Part shown: piece by piece, positions 36,024 through 45,932 of the stretch
Layout: each line of letters starts with the position of its first letter
Numbering within the stretch: position 1 is the stretch's first letter
Source of the DNA: Evansella sp041820985
GTDB taxonomy: Bacteria; Bacillota; Bacilli; Bacillales; Salisediminibacteriaceae
Length of the DNA: 64,000 nt
Direction of reading: 5' to 3'
Assembly (NCBI RefSeq): GCF_041820985.1
Contig: NZ_JBGUAU010000017.1
Span: 71,436 to 135,435 of the forward strand
Position numbers and translations under genes: made by a program
Notes under the pieces: generated by a model
Database searches by the model: none
Seen by the model: only the letters and a program-made list of their open reading frames with translations
Told to the model about the DNA's origin: nothing

Positions 36024-36983
36024 TTAAATAGATAGCTCTTTAGAAAGCTTGTACATTGTACTATCTATTTCGTGTTTGCGAGAAAGAGCATCATCGATGT
36101 TATGTGAAACTAATACGTTTTTCTCAATACCTACCATCTTTCCTGCTTCTCCTTGCAATAATAGCTCAACTGCATATGCACCTAAGCGGCTAGCAAGTAC
36201 GCGGTCTGCTGCAGTTGGAGAACCACCACGTTGGATATGGCCAAGTACAGTAACTCTTGTTTCTAGGTTTGTTTGATCTTGAATTTCTTTCGCAATTTCA
36301 ACCCCAGAACCTGCTCCTTCAGCAACTACTATTATACTATGTTTCTTACCTCTATCGTGCCCTTTCTTCAAACGTGTAATAATATCGTCAATTTTAAAAG
36401 TTTCTTCTGGAATAAGTATTGACTCAGCTCCATCGGCTAAACCTGACCATAATGCTATATCACCAGCATCGCGCCCCATTACTTCAATAACATATGTTCT
36501 TTCGTGTGATGTTGCCGTATCACGAATTTTATCAATAGCATCAATAACCGTATTTAATGCTGTATCAAAACCAATTGTATAATCAGTCCCAGAAATATCA
36601 TTATCGATTGTTCCAGGAACACCAATTGTTGGGAATCCATGCTCCGTAAGCTTTTCAGCACCACGGAAAGAGCCGTCTCCTCCAATAACAACCAAAGCTT
36701 CTATTCCAAACTTTTTTAAATTCTCTATACCTTTTAGTTGACCTTCTAATGTCTTAAACTCTTCACAACGTGCAGTATAAAGCATTGTTCCACCACGATG
36801 GATAATATCACCTACAGATCCAATCTCAAGCTTTTTTATATCTCCTGAAATTAATCCTGCATACCCATAGTAAATACCATAAACCTCAAGGTTATGGTAA
36901 ATTGCCTTCCTAACAACAGCTCGAATGGCTGCATTCATCCCTGGGGAATCTCCACCACTTGTAAGTACTCCAATACGTTTCAT
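36024..36983 (-). CDS. pfkA: 6-phosphofructokinase
   Basis: 319 residues from the ATG at MKRIGVLTSGGDSPGMNAA. It phosphorylates fructose 6-phosphate with ATP. ATP site GGDGS, catalytic base in GTIDNDISGTDYTIGFDTA, and the GHIQRGGSPTAADR segment are all present. A longer frame adds 27 residues without family resemblance. It precedes pyk on the same strand as in B. subtilis. Confidence 0.98.
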   Translation of the reverse strand: MKRIGVLTSGGDSPGMNAAIRAVVRKAIYHNLEVYGIYYGYAGLISGDIKKLEIGSVGDIIHRGGTMLYTARCEEFKTLEGQLKGIENLKKFGIEALVVIGGDGSFRGAEKLTEHGFPTIGVPGTIDNDISGTDYTIGFDTALNTVIDAIDKIRDTATSHERTYVIEVMGRDAGDIALWSGLADGAESILIPEETFKIDDIITRLKKGHDRGKKHSIIVVAEGAGSGVEIAKEIQDQTNLETRVTVLGHIQRGGSPTAADRVLASRLGAYAVELLLQGEAGKMVGIEKNVLVSHNIDDALSRKHEIDSTMYKLSKELSI

Positions 36984-37115
36984 AATACTGTCAGTCACCT
37001 CTTTATTACATTCTGTAATATAATATGTGTTTAAAATAACACTTTCAATTACGAAACACAACATCTATTCCGGGGAAAATAAAGACGCTTCCCCATAAAT
37101 GAGAAAGCGCACTCC

Positions 37116-38096
37116 TTATTTCATAACGATGGCATCGTTTACATGGTTAATTTCTCCAATTTTCTTAAATTTTTCGTAACGTTTTAAAACAAGGGTTTCA
37201 TTAGGTATTTTTCCCAATTCATCCAAAGAAATACCTATCATTTTTTTAATTTCAGTTGCTTGTTTATCTACATTACGATGGGCTCCACCTCTTACCTCTG
37301 GAATCATCTCGTCTATTAAACCTAACTCTAATAAATCTGGTGCTGTTATTTTCATAGTCTCAGCAGCTCGCTTTGCCAAGCTCGAATCTTTCCATAATAA
37401 TGCTGCAGCACCTTCAGGAGATATAACAGAATATGTTGAATTTTCTAACATGAAAATTTTATCTCCTACACCAAGAGCAAGTGCTCCACCACTTCCTCCT
37501 TCGCCAATTACAATACAAAGAATTGGTACTCTTAAACCGGACATTTCTAAAAGGTTTCTTGCAATTGCTTCACTTTGTCCACGTTCTTCTGATTCAATTC
37601 CAGGGTCCGCACCTTTTGTATCAATAAAACAAATAATAGGTCGATTGAATTTATCTGCCTGTTTCATTAACCTCAATGCTTTTCTATATCCTTCAGGATG
37701 TGGCATACCAAAGTTACGTTTAATGTTTTCCTTTGTATCTTTCCCTCGTTGATGTCCAATAACGGTAACTGGTTTTCCTTCGAACTTACCGATTCCGCCA
37801 ACAATAGCTTTATCTTCACCATATAATCGATCACCATGAAATTCGATGAAATTAGTGAAAATACGGTCGATATAATCTAACGTTGTAGGGCGTTTACTAT
37901 GACGAGCAATTTGGACTCTTTCCCATGGATTTAAGTTTCCATATATATCTTTTTCTAACTGTTCCAGACGCCCTTCAAGCTTTTCGATTTCCCCAGACAA
38001 ATCAATACCTTTTTCTTCCGTAAAAGCTTTTAATTCATTTATCTTATTTTTTAGCTCCGTAATGGGTTTTTCAAAGGATAGTTGCTGTTCTGCCAA
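37116..38096 (-). CDS. accA: Acetyl-CoA carboxylase carboxyltransferase, alpha subunit
   Basis: 326 residues. It forms with AccD the carboxyltransferase that makes malonyl-CoA. GEGGSGGALALGVGDKI and the SPEGAAALLWKD segment are characteristic. The start is TTG with GGGAGGG 7 nt upstream and directly abuts the accD stop codon, so the two subunits are translationally coupled for equal amounts. Confidence 0.97.
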   Translation of the reverse strand: MAEQQLSFEKPITELKNKINELKAFTEEKGIDLSGEIEKLEGRLEQLEKDIYGNLNPWERVQIARHSKRPTTLDYIDRIFTNFIEFHGDRLYGEDKAIVGGIGKFEGKPVTVIGHQRGKDTKENIKRNFGMPHPEGYRKALRLMKQADKFNRPIICFIDTKGADPGIESEERGQSEAIARNLLEMSGLRVPILCIVIGEGGSGGALALGVGDKIFMLENSTYSVISPEGAAALLWKDSSLAKRAAETMKITAPDLLELGLIDEMIPEVRGGAHRNVDKQATEIKKMIGISLDELGKIPNETLVLKRYEKFKKIGEINHVNDAIVMK

Positions 38097-38966
38097 TTAA
38101 ATTCCCTCCCTAGTTTGAAAGTGGGGGTAATGTATCTCTAAAATATTTCCAAGTGTTTCCTTCATCTCATGTCGTGATACCACTTTATCTAATTGTCCAT
38201 GTTCTAGCAAAAATTCTGCTGTCTGAAAGTCATCTGGTAGCTTTTGGCGAATTGTTTGTTCAATTATTCTTCTTCCTGCAAAACCTATTAGCGCACCAGG
38301 TTCTGCTAAATTAATATCACCTAATGATGCAAAACTTGCAGAAACTCCCCCAGTAGTAGGATGGGTCATAATACTAATGAACAGTTGACCATTTTCGTGA
38401 AGTTGATTTAGTGCCGCACTAGTTTTCGCCATTTGCATTAAACTAAAGACACCCTCTTGCATTCTTGCTCCCCCTGAAGCGGAGAACAAAATAAAAGGCT
38501 TTTCTCCCTCAATGGCCCTTTCAATTGCCCGGGCAATCTTCTCCCCTACGACAGACCCCATACTCCCCATACGGAATCGAGAATCCATTACTCCGATAAC
38601 GGTAGGGATGCTGTAAATAGTACCTTCTCCAGTAACTACAGCTTCATTAAGATTCGTTTTTTCTCTATCAAGCTTCGACTTCTCTAAATATGACGGGAAA
38701 TTCAATGGATCTTTTGCAATCATATCTTGATCAAATTCAACGAAGCTACCTTCATCTAGTGTGAGTCCGATACGTTCGTATGCTGTTATGCTATGATGGT
38801 GACTGCACCCTTCACAAACCATATTGATTTTCTTTAGTTCCTTCGTATACAATATGGTTTTACATTTTGGGCACTTTGTCATTAACCCTTCTGGCACCTC
38901 TTGTTTCGCTTGTTCAGAGGGAATTGTTGCATATTTCTTTTTCTTTGAAAAAATATCACGTATCAC
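38097..38966 (-). CDS. accD: Acetyl-CoA carboxylase carboxyltransferase, beta subunit
   Basis: 289 residues. The N-terminal zinc ribbon has CPKC and CEGC (about residues 32-54); the crotonase-fold part has FSASGGARMQEGVFSLMQMAK and SIMTHPTTGGVSASFASLGD. GTG start with GAGGTGA upstream. It precedes accA. Part of the first committed step in fatty acid synthesis. Confidence 0.97.
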   Translation of the reverse strand: MIRDIFSKKKKYATIPSEQAKQEVPEGLMTKCPKCKTILYTKELKKINMVCEGCSHHHSITAYERIGLTLDEGSFVEFDQDMIAKDPLNFPSYLEKSKLDREKTNLNEAVVTGEGTIYSIPTVIGVMDSRFRMGSMGSVVGEKIARAIERAIEGEKPFILFSASGGARMQEGVFSLMQMAKTSAALNQLHENGQLFISIMTHPTTGGVSASFASLGDINLAEPGALIGFAGRRIIEQTIRQKLPDDFQTAEFLLEHGQLDKVVSRHEMKETLGNILEIHYPHFQTREGI

Positions 38967-39030
38967 GATCTCACCTCATTATTTTAAAAAAGTTTGTTTA
39001 TGTTAATGTAATTATTGGGTATCTGCAAGT

Positions 39031-39693
39031 CTAAAATCTGCTATTTTCCAAGTGTGTTCTTAAGTAACAGACAGCATCCTCATCATTTTTAGAAGTTAAA
39101 GCTCGTAAAATCGCTTCGTGTTCTTGAATCGAATTTCCTATTCTACCTTCCCTTGATAATGATTCTCTTATTGCAACTTTACTATAATCTACCAATGGAC
39201 GCCAGATATTTAACAATAGTTTATTATGGCTAGATTCTACGAGGGTTTTATGAAATAAAAAATCTTCTTCCACTGGCAATTCACCACTTGTCCATTTTTT
39301 CTTTGACTCTTCTAATATAATTTCGAGTTTATCTAATTGTTCTTTTGATGCTCTCATACAAGCTAATCGTACTGCTTCAACTTCTATGATCCTTCTCGTC
39401 TCCATAACATCTTGTTTAGCTTTTGTATCTCGAAAGAAAAAACTTGCTAAAACTTCTGCAATTCGATGGCCTCCAGATTCCTTTATGTAAGTACCTTCTC
39501 CTTTTCTTGTCTCAATTAAGTCGAGAAGTTCGAGTGCTCTTAATGCTTCCCGAACGGAAGAACGACCTACATTCAATCTTTCTGCTAATTCACGTTCAGA
39601 AGGCAGTTTGTCTCCAGGTGATAATTGATCTAATCGAATAATAGAATCAATTTCTTTTACAATATTTAAGTACATTTTTTGTCCAACACTCAC
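39031..39693 (-). CDS. GntR-family regulator with FCD domain (FadR/PdhR type)
   Basis: 220 residues. An N-terminal winged helix (about 8-72; PGDKLPSERELAERLNVGRSSVREALRALELL) and a C-terminal all-helical FCD domain (about 85-215) with the usual D/H metal-ligand spacing (EDFLFHKTLVESSHN, SIQEHEAILRAL). Such regulators bind short carboxylic acids or acyl-CoA. It lies between the malic enzyme gene and accD, 26 nt after ytsJ, so malate, pyruvate or an acyl thioester are plausible ligands (inference). GTG start with AGGTGG upstream. Confidence 0.9.
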   Translation of the reverse strand: MSVGQKMYLNIVKEIDSIIRLDQLSPGDKLPSERELAERLNVGRSSVREALRALELLDLIETRKGEGTYIKESGGHRIAEVLASFFFRDTKAKQDVMETRRIIEVEAVRLACMRASKEQLDKLEIILEESKKKWTSGELPVEEDFLFHKTLVESSHNKLLLNIWRPLVDYSKVAIRESLSREGRIGNSIQEHEAILRALTSKNDEDAVCYLRTHLENSRF

Positions 39694-39719
39694 CTTTTGC
39701 CACCTGCCTTTCTATTTCC

Positions 39720-40958
39720 TTATCCTTCATCAATGAGAGTAAGTTCTCTTGTTTTCTCTTCCACTGCAGCAGGGTCTACCTTTCTTCTCGCCACTCCTGT
39801 ATCCATAGCAGCTTGAGCTACACTTCTTGCCACAGCTGGAGCAACTCTCGGGTCAAATGGTCCAGGTATCACATAGTCTACATGAAGCTTTTCTTCTTCA
39901 ACAAGACTGGCAATAGCATTTACTGCTGCTATTTTCATCTCCTCGTTTATGTGTGTAGCATAAACATCTAATGCTCCTCGGAAAATCCCCGGAAAAGCTA
40001 GTACATTGTTTACTTGGTTTGGAAAATCAGATCGCCCAGTACCAATGACACTTGCCCCCGCAGCTTTCGCATCCTCAGGCATAATTTCAGGAACCGGGTT
40101 TGCCATTGCAAAGATAATTGGATCTGGATTCATGCTTTCAATCATTTCTTTCGTAAGAGCTCCAGCAACAGATACACCAACAAATACATCTGTCTCTTTA
40201 ATAACGTCTTCTAAACTTCCTTCTTTTCGTCCTCTATTCGTAACAAGTGAAAGTTCGTGTTTTAAATCATTCATCCCATACGAACGGCCCTCAAATATAG
40301 CGCCTTTGGAATCACAAAGAATAAATTCCTTACATCCCATGCTCTTTAATAGTTTAATAATTGCAATCCCTGCAGCACCAGCTCCATTAACAACCACTTT
40401 TATTTCTTGCATAGATTTACCAGTAATCTTTAAGGCATTTAATAAACCGGCTGCAGTAACGATGGCAGTTCCATGCTGATCATCATGAAACACAGGAATG
40501 TTCATCTCTTTTTTTAGTCTCTCTTCTATTTCAAAGCATCTTGGAGCAGAAATATCTTCTAAATTTATTCCACCGAACGTTGGTTCCAATAATTTTACTG
40601 TTTCAATAATTTTTTCCACATCGTTTGTGTTTAAACAAATTGGGAATGCATCTACACCAGCAAACGATTTAAACAATACAGCCTTTCCTTCCATGACAGG
40701 CATCGCTGCTTCTGGACCTATATTGCCTAGTCCTAATACCGCTGAACCATCTGAAACTACTCCAACCATATTTCCTTTGACCGTGTATTCATACACTGAT
40801 TGTGGATCTTCAAATATTTCCTTACATGGTTCTGCAACACCTGGTGAATAAGCTAACGACAGATCTTTTGCATTACGTACAGGTACTTTGGCCCTTGTTT
40901 CCAATTTCCCTTTCTTTAATTGATGCATATGTAATGCTTCTTCTCTTAAAGTCGTCAC
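39720..40958 (-). CDS. ytsJ: NADP-dependent malic enzyme
   Basis: 412 residues from GTG. It decarboxylates malate to pyruvate and makes NADPH. SLAYSPGVAEPCKEI, the metal/substrate segment FHDDQHGTAIVTAAGLLNAL, the Rossmann GAGAAGIAIIKLL and the TGRSDFPNQVNNVLAFPGIFRGALD signature are present. The GTG is chosen because GGGAGAG lies 7 nt upstream and the product then matches the B. subtilis length; the ATG frame adds 20 residues. It lies between dnaE and the GntR regulator. Confidence 0.96.
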   Translation of the reverse strand: MTTLREEALHMHQLKKGKLETRAKVPVRNAKDLSLAYSPGVAEPCKEIFEDPQSVYEYTVKGNMVGVVSDGSAVLGLGNIGPEAAMPVMEGKAVLFKSFAGVDAFPICLNTNDVEKIIETVKLLEPTFGGINLEDISAPRCFEIEERLKKEMNIPVFHDDQHGTAIVTAAGLLNALKITGKSMQEIKVVVNGAGAAGIAIIKLLKSMGCKEFILCDSKGAIFEGRSYGMNDLKHELSLVTNRGRKEGSLEDVIKETDVFVGVSVAGALTKEMIESMNPDPIIFAMANPVPEIMPEDAKAAGASVIGTGRSDFPNQVNNVLAFPGIFRGALDVYATHINEEMKIAAVNAIASLVEEEKLHVDYVIPGPFDPRVAPAVARSVAQAAMDTGVARRKVDPAAVEEKTRELTLIDEG

Positions 40959-41128
40959 GTTTCCACTCTCCCTTATCACTTTATCTAAGTGGTCTGACCA
41001 CTTAGGACCATTTTTCATTATAACAAATTACATAATATGTTACATCCCAAAAGTTTTAAAATAGAAAAACTCTTATAAAAGAACGTATTACAAAACTAGC
41101 TAGTGATTAGGTATTCTCATTCATCATC

Positions 41129-44100
41129 CTACAAATTACCATTTTTTAAAATAACATTCTTCTTTCCTAATAGTGCCTTTAATTTTAATAATAGCCTGTC
41201 ACTGCCTGAAACATTCCACATTTCTGACAAATACTTCGCTTGATTCGTTCGCTCATACACTAATATTACCGGAATTTCACCTGGATCCTCCTCTAGGAGA
41301 ATTTTTAATTCTTCTAATGCACCTTGCTTCTCATGTACGAAGGAGATTTTCACATACAATTTTGGTTGTTGTGCCTCAGCTTGTTTTTGCTTTAAACTTG
41401 AAATTAAAGCACATTTATCTAAGACAAGTTTTTTATCTCCCTTATGTTCTTGAATCTTCCCTTCAATAAACAATAGCTCTCCTTTTTGAAGTTTTAGACG
41501 ATACGATTCATACTGGTCTGGAAATACGGTTATATCTAATTCTCCAGTTTCATCTGAAATTTTTACAAACGCCATTTGTTGTTTTTTCTTTGTTTGTATC
41601 ACCCTAGTTTCTTCCACCATCCCTGCAACACGAACACGATCGTTATTACTCTTTTCTTTTAAATCCTGAATAGGTGAGCGATTATATTTACTGATAACTG
41701 GTAAATCCATTTCTACTGGATGCCCAGATGCGTAAAACCCTAATACTTGTTTTTCGAAATTCAATTGATCCCTTTCAGAAAGTGGTGGAACAGTGATATA
41801 TTCTGGTTTTTTCACTTCTTCCATAAACAACTCTGTTTGGGATTCCTCTTCCTTCATACGATATCTTTCCCCATACTCCATAGCCATATCTAAACTAGCT
41901 AACAACTGCGCCCTTTCAGGAAAAACATCGTCTAATACTCCCGATACAATAAGTGCTTCTAGTGAACGCTTCGGCAATATCTTAGGAGGTATTTTTGCAC
42001 ATAGATCAAATAAATCTTCAAAACCATCTCGTTTTCTGACAGAAACAATTTCTTTTACTGCCTGGTGACTAACGTTCTTTACAGCGGCTAATCCAATCCA
42101 AATTTCTTTGTCCTTCACCGAAAAATGGACATCACTTTTTTTGATCGATGGTGGATGAACAATAATTCCCTTTCTTCTTGCCTCCCCCACTACTTCACCA
42201 AGCTTCTCATGGTGATGAATAACAGACTCCATCATCGCTGCCATGAATTCAATTGAGTAGTTAGCTTTTAAGTAGGCAAGTTGATATGCAATAACACTAT
42301 ATGCGACTGCATGACTTCTATTAAAACCATAATCCGCAAAGCGAACAATTAAGTTATACATGTCGTTTGCTTCAAGTTGGGAGTAACTATTCTTAACCGC
42401 ACCAGAAACAAACTGCTGTCGAGCTTCTTCCAAAACGTCTCTTTTCTTCTTTCCAACTGCACGTCGCAAAACATCCGATTCCCCTAATGAGAACCCCGCC
42501 ATTCTTGAGGCTATTTGCATGATTTGCTCTTGGTAAATAAGAACTCCATACGTAGGTTCCAAAATATCCCTCAATGTTTCATGAGGATATGTTACTTCTT
42601 CTTCTTTATTCTTTCTTCGTATATATAACGGGATATTTTCCATCGGACCTGGGCGATACAACGCATTCACCGCAACAATATCCTCAAATTGGTTTGGCTT
42701 TAATCTGCGTAGTACACTTTTCATTCCTGATGACTCTAATTGAAATACACCATTCGTATCTCCTAAGCCAAGTAACTGGAACGTTTTATTATCATCAAAT
42801 GGTATTACATCTAATTCAATTTGTATATCATGGTTTATTTCAATAAGCCGACATATTTTTCCGATAAAACTTAAATTTCTTAACCCTAAAAAGTCCATTT
42901 TTAATAGACCAATATTCTCTATATCTCCCATAGGAAATTGAGTCAAAAACATCCCATCATTCCCATGTTGTAACGGAACAATGTCAGTAAGAGGTTCTTC
43001 ACTCATTACTATCCCTGCCGCATGAACGGACGAGTGCCGAGGTAGACCTTCTATATCTTGGGCAATCCGAAATAATTCATGAATTTGTTCATCTTGTAGC
43101 ATTTCTCTTAAACCTTGCGATTCTTTTATAGCAGAAGCTAATGTGATGTTTGGTCTTGAAGGAATATTCTTTGCGACTTTATCTATTAAAGGCACTTCTA
43201 TACCCAGTACTCTACCTACATCCCGTATTGCTGCTTTTGCTGCTAATGTACCGAACGTTATTATTTGAGCGACGTGGTATTTTCCGTACTTTTCTTTCAC
43301 ATAATGAATTACTTCATCTCTACGATCATCCGGAAAGTCAATATCAATATCAGGCATAGATACCCGTTCAGGATTTAAAAAACGTTCAAATAAAAGTCCA
43401 TATTTAATAGGGTCTACGTTCGTTATTTTTAGCACATAAGCAACGACCGAACCTGCAGCAGAACCACGTCCAGGTCCAGTTAGAATTTTATTTTTATGAG
43501 AATAATCCATAAAATCTGCCACAATCAAAAAATAATCTTCATAATTCATTTCAAATATGATCTGTAACTCAAAATTAAGACGATTCCATATTTCTTCTGT
43601 TGGAGTTTCATAGCGTTCATAAACTCCTTTCGTACATAATTGTTTTAAATACTCTTTCGCAGAAATATCATTATCCACAGGATATTTAGGTAAAATTATT
43701 TGATCAAAATCAAAAGTAACATTGCATCTTTCTGCAATCCTTATTGTTTCCTTACAAGCCTCTGGCCATGAGGAAAAAAGTTCTAACATCTCCTGAGGTG
43801 ACTTTAAATAATACTCCGACGAAGATTGCTCCTGCGGTAACTCCTCTAGTTTCACACCTAAACGAATCGCCTGGATAACACGGTGCGCATGTTCTTGCTC
43901 TTTCATTGTAAAATGAATATGATTACTAGCAACAATAGGAACGTAAAAGTCAGTCTCCCTTATCCATTCTGATATTTTCAATAGCTTTTCTCGTTCAAAT
44001 GGTCTCCAGTGGTTTTGAATCTCTATAAAAACATCCTCTCCGAAAATCATTTGAAGCTCTTTAAAATGATTCCTTGCCTCTTGATAATTCCCTTTTGATA

Positions 44101-44518
44101 TTAGGTCCTGGACACTACCTTCTTCAAACGGAACAATTGCAATAACTCCATCACTATTTGTTTTAACATCATTTATAGTCACAAATGGACCAAAACGGTC
44201 TGCATTCTCATGAGCAATACTAGTTAGCCTAACGAGGGAACGATAACCAACATTATTTTTTGCAATAAAAACTAGTCGGTTTTGTATTGGAACATTATTT
44301 CCTTTCTTGGCATATGCTAATTCCACTCCAACTATTGGCTTTAACTTTTGTCTCAAACATTCTTTATAAAAAGGAATAACCCCGTACATTGCATCGCGGT
44401 CTGTTAATGCTAGTGCTGTATACCCAAGAGATCTAGCTCTGTTTATTAAGTCTGTTACTTTTCCTGCACTTTGCAACAGGCTATATTCGCTATGTATATG
44501 TAATGGAACAAATGACAT
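41129..44518 (-). CDS. dnaE: DNA polymerase III alpha subunit, DnaE type
   Basis: 1129 residues. The PHP domain (HIHSEYSLLQSAGK at the N-terminus) is followed by the C-family polymerase with GPGRGSAAGSVVAYVL and the catalytic aspartates in PDIDIDFPDDRRDE (about 385-400), a helix-hairpin-helix part, and an OB-fold near residues 960-1040. In Bacillus DnaE extends primers at the fork beside PolC. The HIHSEYS metal motif looks intact. Ribosome site GGAGG. A LexA-like site lies about 50-65 nt upstream. Confidence 0.98.
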   Translation of the reverse strand: MSFVPLHIHSEYSLLQSAGKVTDLINRARSLGYTALALTDRDAMYGVIPFYKECLRQKLKPIVGVELAYAKKGNNVPIQNRLVFIAKNNVGYRSLVRLTSIAHENADRFGPFVTINDVKTNSDGVIAIVPFEEGSVQDLISKGNYQEARNHFKELQMIFGEDVFIEIQNHWRPFEREKLLKISEWIRETDFYVPIVASNHIHFTMKEQEHAHRVIQAIRLGVKLEELPQEQSSSEYYLKSPQEMLELFSSWPEACKETIRIAERCNVTFDFDQIILPKYPVDNDISAKEYLKQLCTKGVYERYETPTEEIWNRLNFELQIIFEMNYEDYFLIVADFMDYSHKNKILTGPGRGSAAGSVVAYVLKITNVDPIKYGLLFERFLNPERVSMPDIDIDFPDDRRDEVIHYVKEKYGKYHVAQIITFGTLAAKAAIRDVGRVLGIEVPLIDKVAKNIPSRPNITLASAIKESQGLREMLQDEQIHELFRIAQDIEGLPRHSSVHAAGIVMSEEPLTDIVPLQHGNDGMFLTQFPMGDIENIGLLKMDFLGLRNLSFIGKICRLIEINHDIQIELDVIPFDDNKTFQLLGLGDTNGVFQLESSGMKSVLRRLKPNQFEDIVAVNALYRPGPMENIPLYIRRKNKEEEVTYPHETLRDILEPTYGVLIYQEQIMQIASRMAGFSLGESDVLRRAVGKKKRDVLEEARQQFVSGAVKNSYSQLEANDMYNLIVRFADYGFNRSHAVAYSVIAYQLAYLKANYSIEFMAAMMESVIHHHEKLGEVVGEARRKGIIVHPPSIKKSDVHFSVKDKEIWIGLAAVKNVSHQAVKEIVSVRKRDGFEDLFDLCAKIPPKILPKRSLEALIVSGVLDDVFPERAQLLASLDMAMEYGERYRMKEEESQTELFMEEVKKPEYITVPPLSERDQLNFEKQVLGFYASGHPVEMDLPVISKYNRSPIQDLKEKSNNDRVRVAGMVEETRVIQTKKKQQMAFVKISDETGELDITVFPDQYESYRLKLQKGELLFIEGKIQEHKGDKKLVLDKCALISSLKQKQAEAQQPKLYVKISFVHEKQGALEELKILLEEDPGEIPVILVYERTNQAKYLSEMWNVSGSDRLLLKLKALLGKKNVILKNGNL

Positions 44519-44568
44519 TATCTATTCCTCCTCTCAACGGAGCATATATATTAATTATTATTGTAACG

Positions 44569-44582
44569 GAAACACTTGTTCT
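44569..44582. promoter_or_regulatory. Candidate LexA (SOS) box upstream of dnaE
   Basis: AGAACAAGTGTTTC on the minus strand fits the Bacillus box CGAACRNRYGTTYG at all positions except the two outermost. It lies in the 168-nt gap between divergent dnaE and ytrH. Confidence 0.5.
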
Positions 44583-44686
44583 TTTCACTAATAAATCTAT
44601 CCTCTTCCTAATTCCTTCGCATAACTTCTACATTTTGTCCATAAAAATGTACAAAGAAGGATTGCCTAGAAGGAGGAAACATTTTG

Positions 44687-45019
44687 ATGGATAGAGAGTT
44701 TCTAGCAACATTAGTAATAGACTACTTTGTAGCCTTTGGTGTCATTATTGGCGGTACAATTGTTGGAGGAATTGGTGCATACCTTATTGGTAAGCCTCCT
44801 CTTTCTGTAATGTACGATTTAGCTTCTAGTTTAAAAATTTGGGCACTTGTTGCAGCAATTGGTGGTACATTTGACGCTATTTCTAGTCTTGAAAGAGGAA
44901 TATTTGGTGGAACACATGCAGATATTTTTAAAACAATCATGATGATATTTATCGCATTGTGCGGAGCGCAATCTGGAACAACACTTATCCAATGGATTAC
45001 TCAAGAGGGGATTAAATGA
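44687..45019 (+). CDS. ytrH: Sporulation membrane protein YtrH
   Basis: About 110 residues with three hydrophobic segments (FLATLVIDYFVAFGVIIGG at the start). The GNP/GKPPL loop and SSLKIWALVAAIGGTFDAI fit YtrH, a mother-cell sporulation membrane protein. AAGGAGG lies 10 nt before the ATG; a TTG one codon earlier is also possible. It overlaps ytrI by 4 nt (ATGA), so the two form an operon divergent from dnaE, as in B. subtilis. Confidence 0.9.
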   Translation: MDREFLATLVIDYFVAFGVIIGGTIVGGIGAYLIGKPPLSVMYDLASSLKIWALVAAIGGTFDAISSLERGIFGGTHADIFKTIMMIFIALCGAQSGTTLIQWITQEGIK

Positions 45020-45516
45020 GAATTCCTCCTCATTATCGTGATAAAAGCTGGCAGCGATTGTTCGCAGGGTTTATCCTAGGTATGATTTTTGGTTGGATGT
45101 TTTTTTTATACCACTACGGACTTGTACATGATAAATTAATCATGCAAATGAATGAATTAAACACAACCATTACAAAGCAAGAAAATAAAATAGAGTCACT
45201 GCAACAGGCTAGAGATGAACAAAGCGAAGAACTTCAAAAAAATTTAACCGTACAAGACATAGAGATTGGCTTTACAAATGAAGATGAAATAAATTTAAGT
45301 GAACTTGCACTGCACAATTTACGTAATGCATTAGAAAATGAATTAGATATTATTCGAAATAGAAACATCCAAACAGTTGCTGAGTCTATTGATTTACTTT
45401 ATAGCGCTGTAGAAAATAAGGTATATGGACTTAATGATAAGCGCTATCGCTTTAAAATTGAGATGCTCTACTTGTATACGACCACTGAAGTGAAAGTGAA
45501 AATTGAAACAGAATAA
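45016..45516 (+). CDS. ytrI: Sporulation membrane protein YtrI
   Basis: 166 residues. One N-terminal membrane segment (about 16-38; LFAGFILGMIFGWMFFLYHYG) is followed by a coiled-coil stretch (about 45-80) and a small alpha/beta domain. Position directly behind ytrH, with overlapping start, supports the name. Family members act in spore formation; the mechanism is not known. Confidence 0.87.
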   Translation: MRIPPHYRDKSWQRLFAGFILGMIFGWMFFLYHYGLVHDKLIMQMNELNTTITKQENKIESLQQARDEQSEELQKNLTVQDIEIGFTNEDEINLSELALHNLRNALENELDIIRNRNIQTVAESIDLLYSAVENKVYGLNDKRYRFKIEMLYLYTTTEVKVKIETE

Positions 45517-45707
45517 TTATTTCAATTTCATGAAATTATTTTGCAATTTTTCGTTTTTTCTAATATTAGGGTATAATATATTTAATACTATCTGTTAGGT
45601 TCCTTATTTAAAAGGTGAAAAAGTATCATTTTTTTGGACTTAGAAAGTTGCCTAACTCCTTGCACCTTGCACTTTTCTTACTATACTTTCTAAAGGAGGA
45701 GTTGCTG

Positions 45708-45896
45708 ATGAAAGTCATGAGTAGAACACAATTAGCCCGAGAAAAAGTAACTGCAATTAAAGCAGGATATTCTGCCTATGCAGAGACAAGAGAAGTTTCA
45801 GAACTAATAAAAAAAGAATTAATGTCTTTGGGAATTGAAGTAATTGAAGATACCAATTCGTTAGGCTCTTGGTTTATTCCTGCTGAAAAAGGGTAA
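45708..45896 (+). CDS. ytzJ: Small conserved protein (YtzJ-like)
   Basis: 62 residues, soluble and charged, with no recognised domain. The ATG is set by AAGGAGG 8 nt upstream; the longer frame back to 45615 has no ribosome site. Upstream, GTTAGG and CCTAAC can pair in the leader and a TATAAT-like hexamer lies at 45572. Placed between ytrI and nrnA as ytzJ is in B. subtilis; the name rests on position and size. Confidence 0.7.
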   Translation: MKVMSRTQLAREKVTAIKAGYSAYAETREVSELIKKELMSLGIEVIEDTNSLGSWFIPAEKG

Positions 45897-45921
45897 GTTT
45901 CTATTGAAACTTCCCCTTTAT
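45895..45921 (+). terminator. Hairpin after ytzJ
   Basis: AAGTTTC and GAAACTT form a 7-bp stem followed by a pyrimidine-rich CCCCTTTATTTTTT run. Confidence 0.65.
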
Positions 45922-45932
45922 TTTTTCCTTTT

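Noticed and set aside
45553..45574. Sigma-B promoter (GTTT...GGGTAT) upstream of ytzJ
   Set aside because: The spacer is about 10 nt, too short for sigma-B.
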